Notes: a model not told the origin generated them from the letters alone. Shown: positions 12,701 through 23,108, numbered from the stretch's first letter. The stretch: 64,000 bases of DNA from Isoetes taiwanensis (GCA_021234155.1 JAJEKV010000050.1:6783199-6847198); one strand, 5' to 3'. Translations and numbers: made by a program.

Positions 12701-13000
12701 AAACACAATTCAGATCCTTCAGGTTTTACGGGGGTATGATGAGTGGAGCAACACGCTCTATTGCGTGAGAGATGCTCGCCCAAAACTTGTTACGCATGGG
12801 CATCTTGCTTTCTGACCCTCCCCGCTCAAATGTATAAATCCAATAGGGCCAAATAGTAATTTTTGCTCTTCTAATTGATGGGTTTTTATTCTAACGTTGT
12901 CTCTAAGCCATTGATGGGCTGGATATTTGTGGCATTGTTCCGTAGCCGAGACATTTTACCACAATGCGAGTTTGATGCATAGATAGCTTTATGAACAGAA
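9771..13000. other. Intergenic DNA, no gene recognised
   Basis: About 3.2 kb of AT-rich sequence with only short, unsupported reading frames. A small hairpin occurs at 9944-9966 (GGGTTGC / GCAACCC). No transposon ends, RNA genes or conserved coding motifs were seen. Confidence 0.45.
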
Positions 13001-13059
13001 AAACTATACCTCAGTTATTGCTGGAGCTTCATCTCCACTCCTGCAGTTAATCGATGCAT

Positions 13060-13190
13060 TTTGCAAGCCGAGTAGAGGATCCGTCGAGCAGAGCAAGCCG
13101 AGCGGAGCAACCCAAGCAGAGCAAAGCAAATTGAGCAGAGGATCCATGTAGTTTGCAAGCCGAGCAGAGGAACAGAGCAACGGGAAAATG
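13060..13190. repeat. Degenerate GAGCAGAGCAA-type microrepeat
   Basis: The words GCCGAGCAGAGGA and GAGCAGAGCAA recur several times at irregular spacing. The tract produces open frames on the minus strand purely through its composition. Confidence 0.55.
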
Positions 13191-13235
13191 ATGGAGATAA
13201 CTTGGAACCACCACGGGGCGAGCTATCAACCATTA

Positions 13236-13345
13236 GATTAGAATATTAGAATATTCGGAAGATTATTGTGATAACCTCTAGTAGAGATTAACAACTATTC
13301 GATTAGAATATTAGAATATTCAGAAGATTATTGTGATAACCTCTA
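13236..13345. repeat. Tandem duplication, 45-bp unit at 65-bp period
   Basis: Positions 13236-13280 and 13301-13345 differ at one base. Each contains GATTAGAATATTAGAATATT and ATTATTGTGATAACCTCTA. A palindrome, GATTATCATGATAATC, follows at 13349-13364. Diverged relatives of the same words recur near 14805-14880. Confidence 0.8.
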
Positions 13346-13754
13346 GAGATTATCATGATAATCTTCAGCTATTCCAAGTTCCATAATATCTAACGGCTGG
13401 GAATGGTCTGATCATGATAAATTGCAAGACTTGTGGTTTAAGTTTATATCTTTTCTCACGTCGGTGCTGTCTGTGATGCTTGTAATTTTCAGCTCTATTT
13501 TCATTTTTAGGCAAAAGCAATTGCCTTTAACCGGCAGGCTTTCTAATCCAAGAAATCCCTGCCATTGATTCAAGCTCTGTGATAGAGCATAACAGGCAGC
13601 AGCGTGAGCCTGGGAGCCCCGGATGCACCTCTGAGCCCAAGATTTAGCCTCGGATGCTGATAATCCAGGCTGGGAATTGATAACCTAGCTATGGGCGATG
13701 CCGAGCCTGCAATAAACGATCTGGGGAGCTGATAAACGATCTGGGGAGCTATGG

Positions 13755-13885
13755 GTGCAGCTTCGGGTGAGGCAGGATCTGATAATGCAGCTATGGATGC
13801 AGCAGCTTCGGGTGAGGCAGCTTGCCTGGCAGGATCTGATAATGCAGCTATGGATGCAGCAGCTTTGGGTGAGGCAGCTTGCCTG
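13755..13885. repeat. Minisatellite, about 52-bp unit
   Basis: The block GCTTCGGGTGAGGCAG, then GGATCTGATAATGCAGCTA, TGGATGCAGCA is repeated about three times. The resulting Ala-rich open frames on both strands are a by-product of the repeat. Confidence 0.7.
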
Positions 13886-13896
13886 CCGGTTAAGGG

Positions 13897-13996
13897 GGTT
13901 AATCCCCCTTGCTTGCTTGTTATGGCAAATAAACAGGCTCGCCCTCCCGGGCTCGCCTGTTTATTTGCCATAACAGGCTCGCAAGGGAAATTAACC
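13897..13996. repeat. Long imperfect palindrome (hairpin A)
   Basis: The inner arms 13919-13938 and 13955-13974 are perfectly complementary over 20 bases (GTTATGGCAAATAAACAGGC) around a 16-base GC-rich loop. The outer arms continue with a few mismatches from 13897 (GGTTAATCCCCC) to 13996 (AAATTAACC). Confidence 0.85.
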
Positions 13997-14030
13997 TCCT
14001 CTTCATCTTCGTCTCCAAGGTATGCCATGC

Positions 14031-14144
14031 TTAAGAGGAGGTTAGCCCTCCCCTTGAGGGGATTATGGGAAATAACCCTCGAGGCCGCAGGCCGAGAGGG
14101 TTATTTCCCATGATCCCCGAAAGGGGAGGGTTGACCTCCCTTAA
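14031..14144. repeat. Long imperfect palindrome (hairpin B)
   Basis: Arms of about 55 bases (14031-14086 and 14090-14144) around a 3-4 base loop. Both arms include TTATGGGAAATAACCCTC / GAGGGTTATTTCCCATGA and CCTCCCCTTGAGGGG / CCCCGAAAGGGGAGG. It lies 35 bp after hairpin A and shares its style of ends. Confidence 0.85.
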
Positions 14145-15200
14145 ACCCAGATCCGAGCAAGTGTCTCCCGAGCAGGTTTCTCCATAGCTATGGCATCGGT
14201 TTTAGCATGAAATTAGAGCTGTAAACAAGATCAGTGCATTGAATCGCATAGAAACAGGACTTTTTGGCACATTCTTCTCCAAAAAGCATTCACGGCACGT
14301 TCTTCTCCAAAAAGCATGTAAGTAGAGTCTGCAAACGGATCGGCCTTCACAGAGTCCTTTAGAAATATGATATTTGGAGTCGGGTCTCCACGGATCCGCA
14401 GTTGAATCTTTACAATCCGACATGCACACAATTTTTTTTGCTCACACAAGATGCCCATCTTTCTGAACTGCCAACGAAGCATTCAGGCTTTGATTTGCTC
14501 TGCTCTATCTGTTCATAATGCTTAGATCCATTCCAGCAGCCCACAATATTGATCAGGTAAAAAAAGCGAGTCAGACATGGCCGGATTTGTGGCCATAAAT
14601 CATACGAGAGCTTCAAAATAAAGATATGGCATTTAGTTCCGACAGACTAAGAATTTATACCAGGAGCTAATCGATCTGGGAATGGCAATTTTGTTGAATC
14701 GATCGGATAGATGGGTTCTGTTACCGATGGCAGAAGAAGCCCCAATTTTCTCCATTGGATTGCAGACCACCGGAGTCCGGATTGCCAGTCAGGAGAATAT
14801 TGCAGAAAGAATATTCGAGAGGTTATTTTAATAATCATTGGAATATTCTATTCAAAAGAATATTCGGGTGGTTCTGTGATATAACCATCCTTCGATCCAA
14901 CGGCAGATAGCGGTCAGATCCTGATAACCTGCGAGGACCTGGGTTTAAGGCCTAGTAAACTATTTGCTGGGCCGTGCTCTGATTCTCTTTCTACTTAGGG
15001 TACCCAGGTTGACAGTACATTTTAGCTTTCTAAACAGGGCATTCTTTATCTTAAATTCAATCCATCGTTGAATGTATAGGCTGTGGAATTTGAAAGTACT
15101 TGGAAAATTCTATTTAATGTACTGGAATGGAGTCTCCAGAGCAAGTAGCAAATTTTTATCGAATTAGAAACTAGTAATTATAGAGTTAGAAACTAATACT

Positions 15201-15390
15201 GGTCCTTTGCCAAATTAGACTTGTTGCGAGTTAGAAACTAGTAATGGCCTCAAAAATACAGGTCCTTTGCCAAATTAGACCTGTTGCATCAATCCACAGC
15301 AGATAAATTGCTCGACCTAAACTAGTAACGACCTAAACTAGTAATGGCCAAAGTGCATCAATCCACAGCAGATAAATTGCTCGACCTGTG
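15201..15390. repeat. Short direct repeats
   Basis: GGTCCTTTGCCAAATTAGAC occurs at about 15201 and 15262, and GCATCAATCCACAGCAGATA occurs at about 15286 and 15354. The first pair is spaced about 61 bp apart and the second about 68 bp. Confidence 0.7.
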
Positions 15391-15394
15391 GTTT

Positions 15395-15512
15395 AAGGGA
15401 GGCCAATCCTCCCCTCTTGCAGATCATGAAAAATAATGAAAAGTAATAAAAAGTATGAAAACCCAACCCTCTTGGCCTACGGCCTCGAGGGTTATTTCCC
15501 GTAATCTCCATT
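15395..15512. repeat. Third, disrupted copy of the hairpin B repeat
   Basis: TTTAAGGGAGGCCAATCCTC at the left and GGCCTACGGCCTCGAGGG followed by TTATTTCCCGTAATC at the right correspond to the two arms of hairpin B. The copy carries an AT-rich internal stretch and a shortened right arm, so this is a dispersed repeat and not a unique palindrome. Confidence 0.6.
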
Positions 15513-15814
15513 GGACATATGGTCTAAAAAGAGCATTGCTATAATAAACACAACTTTTACAAAACCATGCTCTCAAACCCATGCGTTTAGATGTGGCATG
15601 CACAAGGATGCATAAGATGTGGCATGCACAAGGACACACAACCCGAATAAATCACAGACAGCCCGAATGAGTCATCTCTTGTTGCTGCCCAAGAATCAAA
15701 GCAGCAGTTCAGAACGAATCCTCAACGAATGAATCACAGACAGCCTGAATACCCCTCAATACCTAAAATTGCAGGACTGTAAATGACTTTACAAAATCCA
15801 ACATAGTTGTAGTT

Positions 15815-16028
15815 TTTATGGCATAGGCCATGTTCTCCATGGTAACTTAGACCACTTTTTTTCCTCTTCTATCTTGCATAATCTTGTCCTTGTCGCTAAT
15901 GCCAAGGCAGCCATGTTAGATAATCTGTTTATGGTATAGTTTCTATGGCCTAGGCCATGTTCTCCATAGTAACTTAGACCACATTTTCTCCTCTTCCATC
16001 TTGAATAACCTTCTCCTTATCGCCAATG
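15815..16028. repeat. Tandem duplication of about 95 bp
   Basis: Two copies (about 15815-15902 and 15930-16028) share TAGGCCATGTTCTCCAT, GTAACTTAGACCAC and TCGC.AATG at the end. They sit just beyond the hexamer tail of the neighbouring LINE. Confidence 0.7.
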
Positions 16029-16035
16029 GTAGCCA

Positions 16036-16415
16036 TGTAATTGTAATTGTAATTGTAATTGTAATTGTAATTGTAATTGTAATTGTAATTGTATTAATTA
16101 AGCCATTTAGGCCCCCAGGCCTCTATGGCAAAGTTTTACAAAACTAATACTAGTAAGCACTCATTCTAGAGCATTATTAAATTCATATTCTTCCATAAGA
16201 TTGAACAAGCCAATTATGTCTTCTCTTTCTTTCAACACTTCCCTAATGTACGAACTCAAGGTATGAGCAGGAATATCAAACAACTCCTTCAAGGTAGACT
16301 TGTAAATTCCATGCTTGACCATTATATGTTCATAAGAATAGCATTCCAATAAAGCATGCTGTTCTGTCTCTATCTTTGGGTCCAGACAACCAGTATATCC
16401 TAACATATATAATGC
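16036..16415 (-). mobile_element. LINE 3' end with hexamer-repeat tail
   Basis: On the minus strand a coding end (16406-16161) is followed by a short 3' region and then by about nine tandem CAATTA units (16092-16036). Non-LTR elements of several clades end in short tandem repeats in place of poly-A, so the hexamer array is read here as the tail. This interpretation is inferred from its position directly 3' of the coding end. The 5' part is missing. Confidence 0.6.
16161..16406 (-). pseudogene. LINE C-terminal fragment with knuckle-like residues
   Basis: The 81-residue end contains GCLDPKIETEQHALLECYSY. This resembles the C ... E-x-E-x-H-x4-C pattern at the end of non-LTR polymerases whose coding region closes with an 'H.L..C..Y' motif. 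One cysteine of the expected first pair is missing. The same pattern occurs at 43.6 kb (EDECHTLQSCPAY) in a different LINE copy. The frame is open to its stop but 5'-truncated. Confidence 0.55.
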
Positions 16416-16458
16416 AGTCTTATTTTTTGTTTGAGATGTAATATTTTTTTGAACAGCT

Positions 16459-16569
16459 CTTGTAGTGACACCTGGAGATGGAAGCTAAAGACTAAAAAAA
16501 GACCGTGACGTCATCTTGTAGTGACACCTGGAGATGGAAGCTAAAGACTAAAAAAAGACCGTGACGTCA
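16459..16569. repeat. Perfect 55-bp tandem duplication
   Basis: 16459-16513 and 16515-16569 are identical, beginning CTTGTAGTGACACCTGG and ending AAAGACCGTGACGTCA (period 56). Lack of divergence in a window full of decayed repeats implies a recent event. Confidence 0.9.
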
Positions 16570-18640
16570 ATTTCTGCACGTAACAAAAACTCCAGTTCTT
16601 GACGCCTTTTTCTGTCCTTTGTCCCTTCTTCTTTGCCTCTGGAGAAGAAGCGGCAACAACTCTAGTCGTATTGTCGAACTCAGCTTTCTTTGAAATTTTG
16701 TGAATCGTCAGACTACAAAAGTGCATACAGTTTTGGCTAGAAGGGAGAAGGAGCAGACAGATAAAAACTTGATGATGAGAGCTAGGGCCGTTGCAGAGAA
16801 AGGAGCCAAATCCATTTGTTGGAAAGAAGCCCCGAAGCTCCATATCCCAGTAGAAATAGAATACCGCGATTTCATCTGCCGGAAATCGAATACCGTGGCT
16901 TGGCTTAAGAAAGAGTTTTAATCAATTTCACTTGATTCATTTATGCAAAAAAATCGCTTACTGCAGTAGCTTGGCATTCATCCAGTGAAAACCCCCTTCT
17001 GGAATTTTTTTGCGAACCTCCTGCTTTCAAACGCAACAAAGCTATAGTGCCATGTCCTATTGTTCAGCAGTGCTCAATTCCTTTCGGGCAAAAGCACGAA
17101 TTTGCCATGAAGTTTTGGAAAAGGCTTGCAAAAGGGTTGTATATGCCACTGCCATAGCTGAATCTCACAGGTTTGTCACTTCGCTTTCCCCCTGCTTCCT
17201 CTCTAAGCCCACAGAAACTGCTATAGAAGACTATGGTGATGAACATGCATTCGTGCACTTCAACTTTAGCAAATATGGGTATTGTTTCTTTAACCTCCTT
17301 GCTCTGTTTTTTTAGCCTATATTTCCCTTAAAACTTTTAAGTCTGAAAGCATTTAGGATTTTTTCTCTATGATATTTGTATCTGAGAAAACCTCTATTCT
17401 ACTTCATGTTCTGTTAAGAAATGAAGCCTCTGGTGGATTGCACGTTTCCAAGATCCATAGGGCTTCTCCGGAGAATCGAAAACCAAAAAATCTCATCTAG
17501 CCCAAATCCAACCCTGTGCATGATGGGAAGGTTGGGCGGGTCCGTATCTTTGAGACAGGATCTCGAAGGAAAACCAAAGAAAATAGAATTGAATAGCATA
17601 AAAATCTGTTGCTAATCCTCCTCTAGAGCAGTTGCTAATCTGTTCCTCTCAAATTCTGCATCTCTTGCTCCAGAGTCTAAGATCGATGCGATAATCGATT
17701 TTCGAATGTCTAGTCAATTCGATATGCAAATATGGCAACAAATCCTCTGTTATAGTTTATATTCATGTCTAGCAGTGTTATCTGCTCTGCTATGGCTAAA
17801 GAGGTGAGCAATTTATTGAACTATTTCTTCAAATCTTAATCCACATTCATGCATGCTGCAGCGGCACTCCCCTGTTTCTGAAAAATAGATAGATGGATTG
17901 GGTTTTTCTCAAATTTCAGATTATGGGTCCAATCGAATTGGAGCATTAGTGGCAATCTATGGATGTGCAGGTGCCCATAGTTTACATGGGTGACACTGGA
18001 GATTTTCTTCCGGCAGAGGTCACAAATTTCCACCATAGCCTGCTCACGCAGGCATTGGGTAGGTAAACCATTAAATGCTTGCACAGAGTTCACATTCTGT
18101 TTGAGGAGTTTAGATCAGAGTTCATAAACTCTGTTTTTTTTATTCTCTCGGTCTGATAGAATGGTTGATTATTAATCTTTCCGAACAACAAAGAGGCCAA
18201 AATTGAGTCAATCATTTATAGCTACGAGCATGCTTCAATGGTTTTGTTGCACTACTTTCTGAGGATGAAGCAGCTGCAATATCAGGTTACATTTCTAACT
18301 TCTTTTCGGATCGACAGCTTGCAATAGGACCTGGTTTCCTTCCATCTTATTAGAAGTCCAGAAACTCTTGAGTCTGGGATTCGAATCCAGCTGACTCAAA
18401 TCTCGATCTCCTTCACGTTCCTTCTGGCAGATAGACTCCATCTATCTGTCTCTCTGCATTACAAAAGGATATAAAGCGATTCAGGCCAGAAAAAGCCAAA
18501 GCAACCAAATTCCAACTGAAGACCAATTGGCATCCAGACCCAATCAGGCAACCATCATTGCACGCTCTGGGCTGCTGCTTTTGCGCGTATTTATTCTCGG
18601 AAGTTCAACAGTTGAAAGAAAAAGTAAACGTAAATCCTTT
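16570..18640. other. No gene recognised
   Basis: Short plus-strand frames at 16700-16921 and 17010-17315 lack recognisable domains, and I do not call them genes. The rest is AT-rich, with no transposon ends seen. Confidence 0.4.
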
Positions 18641-18654
18641 GATTGAAGCTCCAA

Positions 18655-18850
18655 ATTGATTAGTAGGATTCTATTGGCAAGTAGGATTCTGGGTAGAATT
18701 TTGTTGGTGAGTAAGATTCAGTTGGTAAGTCAGATTCTGTAATGATGGACAAGCACAATCTGCTGGAAGAGACTGACCTGTAATTGATATTTACAAGCAA
18801 ATGTAAAGAGGACAAATTTAAACGTAAAATAATTACCCTTACCAACAAAT
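18655..18850. repeat. Degenerate minisatellite
   Basis: Variants of GTAGGATTCTGTTGGTAAGT recur four to five times between about 18660 and 18740. The remainder to the coding end at 18914 is unremarkable. Confidence 0.5.
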
Positions 18851-18913
18851 TTAGCTTGTTAAGGACAATTCTACTGACAATTAGACTGTTGCAAATGCAA
18901 AGAGCAATTTAAA

Positions 18914-21059
18914 TTACAAGTCATCAAACTTACCAACTGAAAAGCGATGTTGTGCCTCTGAAATTTGAAAGTTCACCTCTTTTGCAATGGGTTCAATGAC
19001 TTTGGGCACCTCTTTTGCTTTTCCAACAGCAATGCTCAAGCCTGTAGCATCTTCTATTTCTTCAAATGATGAATTCCAGACTTCTCTCTCCTCTAGTACC
19101 AACACTTTCCTTGAAATTGTTGTTGGCACTTCAACATTCTTATCAGGCTCACGCACTATGAAAGCAAAGCAACAAAAAAAGGTGAATATACAAGGATTGA
19201 GAATGACAACGAAAGAAAGAACTTACTATTTTGGCGCAAGGAAGAAATTGGGGACGTATATAAGATTCTCCACCAGCCTTAAGACTTGCTTGCATTGCCA
19301 TCATTAGTTGTTTATCAGAATGATCATAATTGCGTAGTGTTTCTACTCGTTTGTGGCCAGTCAAGTCTTTCAGATTATCATAATACCTTGTAAATGACCC
19401 TTTGTAATGGCATAATGACGCAAGCAAACATTTGAGACACGAAAACCTGAAACAGAAAACAGAAGAAAAAACCATTTATTAAAGCTAAACATTAAGAATA
19501 ATACACAAAAATAAAAACCACTTACCAAGTAAATTACTCATGTGTTTTTCGACAACAGCAACTTTATTAATACCTAAATTGCAACTTGCATACCAAATTG
19601 CATTTCCTCCTGCTATGCTAGTCTTGGCTGCCAAAAGAAGATGACGCTCTGAAATATCCTCATGAGGAGCAATTGGTGGTAAACAAGAGAAATATTTTGT
19701 AAATGTCATATACACATCAACATTCTATTCTATTCTATTAATGTGTTCATAAACCTCAACAGGTTTTCTCATATCTGATTCCTTGCAATTGTTAATATTT
19801 CCAGGGTGATTCTTTGAGGGCTTCTGCATAAACCTACAACATAAGAAAGGGATTCAGAAATAAATCAGAATATCAAATAGGCATAATAAGGAACAACAAA
19901 GAACTAACCTTACAAAACGACCATAATGGTCTTCAAGAAGTTCAAATTCAACAAATTTTGTCTCATATAACTCCCTACCGCCACGGATTAGAAAGTTTAC
20001 CATGCAATAAAGCATAAAACGATTTAACAACCCATTTGGGGTTGATAACGAAAACTCTTCTGCGGACAAAAGTTTCATAAGATTCAAGCGTTGCTTCCTT
20101 GACTGGGCAGCAACAATTTTTGCAATGACATGATTTGCTGCCTCCTTGGCAGCTGCAAAGAAGGGATGCTCAAAAATATTAATATCAGGCTCGTCCATTG
20201 CTGTTTCCCGTATCCGAGTTCTACGTCCCTCTCTCAACAATCTGAAATCAAATAATGCTTTGATAGCTACAATAATGTTTAAAATCTGCTATAAAACTTG
20301 CTGTAAAATCTGCTATAAATCTGCTACAATAATACAATAAATCTATAATGCTATAAATCTATCTGCTATAAAATCTGCTACAATCAATAATGCTATAAAT
20401 CTACAATAATACAATAAAATCTGCTATAAATAATCTGCTATAAAATCTGCTATAAATCTGCTACAATAATGTTTAAAATCTGCTATAATAATGTCCAACA
20501 ATAAAATCTGCTACAACAAACTTACCTCCCAAAAGTGGTCAGGAAATCTTTAATTATCGTAGCTCTGTAGGGTTTCCCATTTTTTTGCACAATTTGTTGG
20601 ATAAAGAAGACTAGATGCTGTCCAAATTCTCTCATGTCTGTTAGATTGAATTCTTGAATGCGTTTTTGGCATGTTGATGCACCAAAACGAGCACCATATC
20701 TGTTCCTCCACTCATAATATCTTTGTGCATATGCCTCATCTTTCCTTTTTGTTGAAGCCTTCTTATCAAATCTAAGACACACCTACTCATCAATCTCAAG
20801 AAATCCACATTTTTTGCTTTTTCCAAGCTCTTCATTTTCAAAGTCTGAGTCTGAATCAAGGAAATCAATTGGTAATGGTAGAGCCTCTGGTATTTCTTCC
20901 TCATTCACATGCTTTTGAATCCTCTCAGGCTTCTCTAACGAATTTCCATCCAAAGCAATGCCTTTCTTAGTCTCTTCTTGTTTTTTTTTTCTGTCCTCCT
21001 AAGTTTTCTCCTACAGAGTCTTCAAACTCTTCTCCGATGGAAAATGATGGAATATCCAT
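18914..21059 (-). pseudogene. Crypton-like tyrosine recombinase (DUF3504-type), intron-containing relic
   Basis: Five minus-strand exons can be traced: 21059-20526, 20241-19909, 19833-19526, 19446-19227 and possibly 19155-18914. Introns 1-3 have GT-AG ends and keep frame. The assembled protein (about 540 residues) has an acidic N-terminus, then RLLREGRRTRIR, NFLIRGGRELYETKF, KPSKNHPGN, FSCLPPIAPHE, SNVCLRHYAIT and LTGHKRVETLRNYD. These align in order with the DUF3504 domain of Crypton elements and of animal Crypton-derived genes (KIAA1958, QRICH1, ZMYM). Of the recombinase residues, the box-I Arg (RGGRE), the later Arg (NVCLR), the His of TGH and the final Tyr are present. The His of HxxR is Val. 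The copy is broken by a +1 shift in a 10-A run (about 20991-21000), stops near 20783 and 19735, and a shift in exon 4 near 19380. The last splice phase does not fit. Confidence 0.8.
20265..20520. repeat. AT-rich minisatellite inside recombinase intron 1
   Basis: Units such as ATCTGCTATAAA and CTACAATAATACAATAAAT recur more than ten times and fill nearly the whole intron between the first two exons. Confidence 0.8.
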
Positions 21060-21358
21060 AGTAGACCTGCATAAAGCACATAAGAATGTTAAAGTCTAGT
21101 CTACAACTACGAAAAACAGTTACAGATTTTGAAAACGGAGCCAAAACTTACACAAATCGCCAAAACTGAGCTCAAAAACCTAAAATCTGTTCAAGAACTG
21201 GCAAAAAAATGGAATAGGGAGTCTTCGGCATCAATCTTCCTCTAAAAAAGTAATCACAAGCTCGCATCCGGCATCCTGGCGCCTACATCCTTTGCCAGAT
21301 TTGAGGCACCTACATCCTTTCCCGGATCCAAAGGTAAACGCTCGGATCAGTTTGTTAA

Positions 21359-21480
21359 GGCGAATAACAGCCTTCTCCCTCGTGTGTTATGCTAAAAAAA
21401 AAATTCGGGCCATTTTGTGCATGGCCAAAATGGCCCTCAATTTTTTTAGCATAACACACTCGGGTTAGGCCGTTATCCCT
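21359..21480. repeat. Long imperfect palindrome (hairpin C)
   Basis: The arms 21382-21417 and 21426-21459 pair over about 34 bases (GTGTGTTATGCTAAAAA / TTTTTAGCATAACACAC and GGGCCATTTTG / CAAAATGGCCC) around an 8-base loop. The flanking 21359-21381 and 21460-21480 extend the stem with mismatches (AATAACAGCC / GGCCGTTAT). It resembles hairpins A and B in layout. Confidence 0.85.
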
Positions 21481-21608
21481 CTCATATTTTCCCTTTCCAC
21501 ATAATTGTAACTACACAAAGAAACCATTTTATGGTGATCCATAATAGCCACAATCTAAGCCAGGAGGTAAGTTGGTAATTATCAGTAAGTAAGTTGGTAA
21601 AGTGCTTA

Positions 21609-21808
21609 GGTAGTGTATCAATGATCAATTCTCCATAGGGTTTGTAGGAAACATCCACGAGTAAATTCTATACAATTGCAAATGTTGTTGTAGCAATTGT
21701 TGGAAGTATGTAGGTAGTATATCAATGATCAATTCTCTAAAGGGTTTGTAGGAAACTTCCACGAGTAAATGTTATCAAATTTGCAAACGTTGTCGTAGCA
21801 ATTGTTGG
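21609..21808. repeat. Tandem duplication, about 103-bp period
   Basis: The two copies (21609-21706, 21713-21808) share GTATCAATGATCAATTCTC, AGGGTTTGTAGGAAAC and GTAGCAATTGTTGG with scattered differences. Confidence 0.8.
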
Positions 21809-22067
21809 GACGCTTTGAACCTGATATGCAAAATCATCTCTTGATTATAAATTGCTTATGAAGCTAAATATCCAAAACCGCTTATGAAGAGGATTTTTTG
21901 AAACCTTTTTCAGATTTTCAATAGAACTGGTTTGTTGATTTCCCTCCTGGTTTGGGTAATATTACAATTATTTCGAAGTCAAATAGACGTAATCCTTTAA
22001 AAAGTAGGCAATGCAATGTCAAAGGTTATATGTTAATAGTGGGTCTAAACTGATAGGTTTGGAACCA

Positions 22068-22113
22068 AAGAAATGTTCGCGGCGGTCAAGGCCGTCGCGA
22101 TAAATTTCTTGTA
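22068..22113. repeat. Dispersed 46-bp hairpin motif, copy 1
   Basis: AAGAAATGTTCGCGGCGGTC followed by AAGGCCGTCGCGATAAATTT forms an imperfect hairpin: AAGAAAT pairs with ATTTCTT, and GCGGCGGTC with GGCCGTCGC if G-T wobbles are allowed. A second copy in the same orientation is at 39658-39704. Confidence 0.75.
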
Positions 22114-22639
22114 TTTGATAATTTGTTTCATGAAATTACAAACAAGTCATGTAAGATAACATATTTATCCCATTCCAAATTTATCGTCTATAGAATTCAT
22201 AGGTTGTATTTCGTTGGTCTTCTTATGACCTTATGGAGTGTGCCACGCCCTTATAAATGCTTCTATTATAGTATTGCTACTTAGTTTGATGTATCATGCT
22301 GCAGGTAAAATATCTAATACTTGACCTAATATAGACATGGAACAAACTTTACCTTTAAAGTGTACACATATTATGAAGTATAAACAAAATCTTAAACAAA
22401 TATACTGGGTCTTTATCATAAATACTGTATCGACTTTCCATGTCAGACAACTTTCGAGTTTCATAACAATTAGATGACCATCTTGCATCAAGATTGTGCC
22501 AAATTTTTACAACTTGCATCAACATATAACAAGTAAAGTAGACCAAACATTGACAAACGTAAAACGAAAGAATTAACCATGGCATCCTCCAAAACTTGAA
22601 AAGCCAATTGATGATTATGATTGCATTAGAAAGGAATAT

Positions 22640-23085
22640 CTTTTCGTAGCAACAAATAAAGATCTGAGGCTAGATGAGCAAAATTTTGTACAAACTTCCT
22701 ATAATATCTGCATAAGCCCAAAAAGGAACGTAATGCAGCAACCGATGTCGGTATCAGTAAATCTAATATCTCATAAGCCCAAAAAAACGTGAATGTCAAA
22801 GAATCATGTCGGGTGGCAAATCCACAATTAATTGTACCTTATTGGAATCCACTTTAAGACCCTCAAGATGACCCAAATTTCAATTGCACCGAAATCATAG
22901 ACCCTCCTTTAGTCGACGAAAAACCTCTATGAAATGCAAATAATAGTCTTCCTTGGACTTACTAAGAACTAACATGTCATCAAAGAAAAGAACAATATAA
23001 GCACCATGCGCATCTTGAAATCTTTGCCCCATTAACCTCGCAAAGAAGCTAGTGCAATCGAACACAAGCTACTTTCTTACTTTTG
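22640..23085 (-). pseudogene. Ty3/Gypsy reverse transcriptase / RNase H junction relic
   Basis: The minus strand, read with a few shifts, gives FFARLMGQRFQDAHGAYIVL, FFDDMLVLSKSKEDYYLHF, GHLEGLKVDSNKVQ and RYYRKFVQNFAHLASDL. These are the thumb region around the polymerase catalytic box (YxDD, here FFDD) and the segment leading to RNase H in Gypsy polyproteins. Stops occur after KEGL and elsewhere. It shares orientation with the gag relic and primer-binding site at 24.1-24.96 kb, so the pieces are one element. Confidence 0.85.
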
Positions 23086-23108
23086 TTCTCTTTCTTAGTC
23101 CTTTACTT

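Larger units (their letters stand above)
13387..14949. repeat. Pair of diverged direct repeats about 1.5 kb apart
   Basis: Positions 13387-13441 and 14894-14949 align in the same orientation (ATCTAACGGC / ATCCAACGGC, then GGTC.GATC.TGATAA and G.TTTAAG). In both cases GAATATT-rich sequence lies just upstream. They could be remnants of the two LTRs of a small element that contains the hairpins described below, but no primer-binding site is visible between them. Confidence 0.4.

Noticed and set aside
13570-14113. Ala-rich frames of 152 and 120 codons on opposite strands
   Set aside because: They are generated by the 52-bp minisatellite and the hairpins, not by a gene.
13236-16100. A CRISPR array
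   Set aside because: Repeats are few, unevenly spaced and of several unrelated kinds; the DNA is plant nuclear.
16700-17315. Two consecutive plus-strand frames as a small gene
   Set aside because: No domain, no splice sites linking them that I could support, and an equal-quality frame on the opposite strand.
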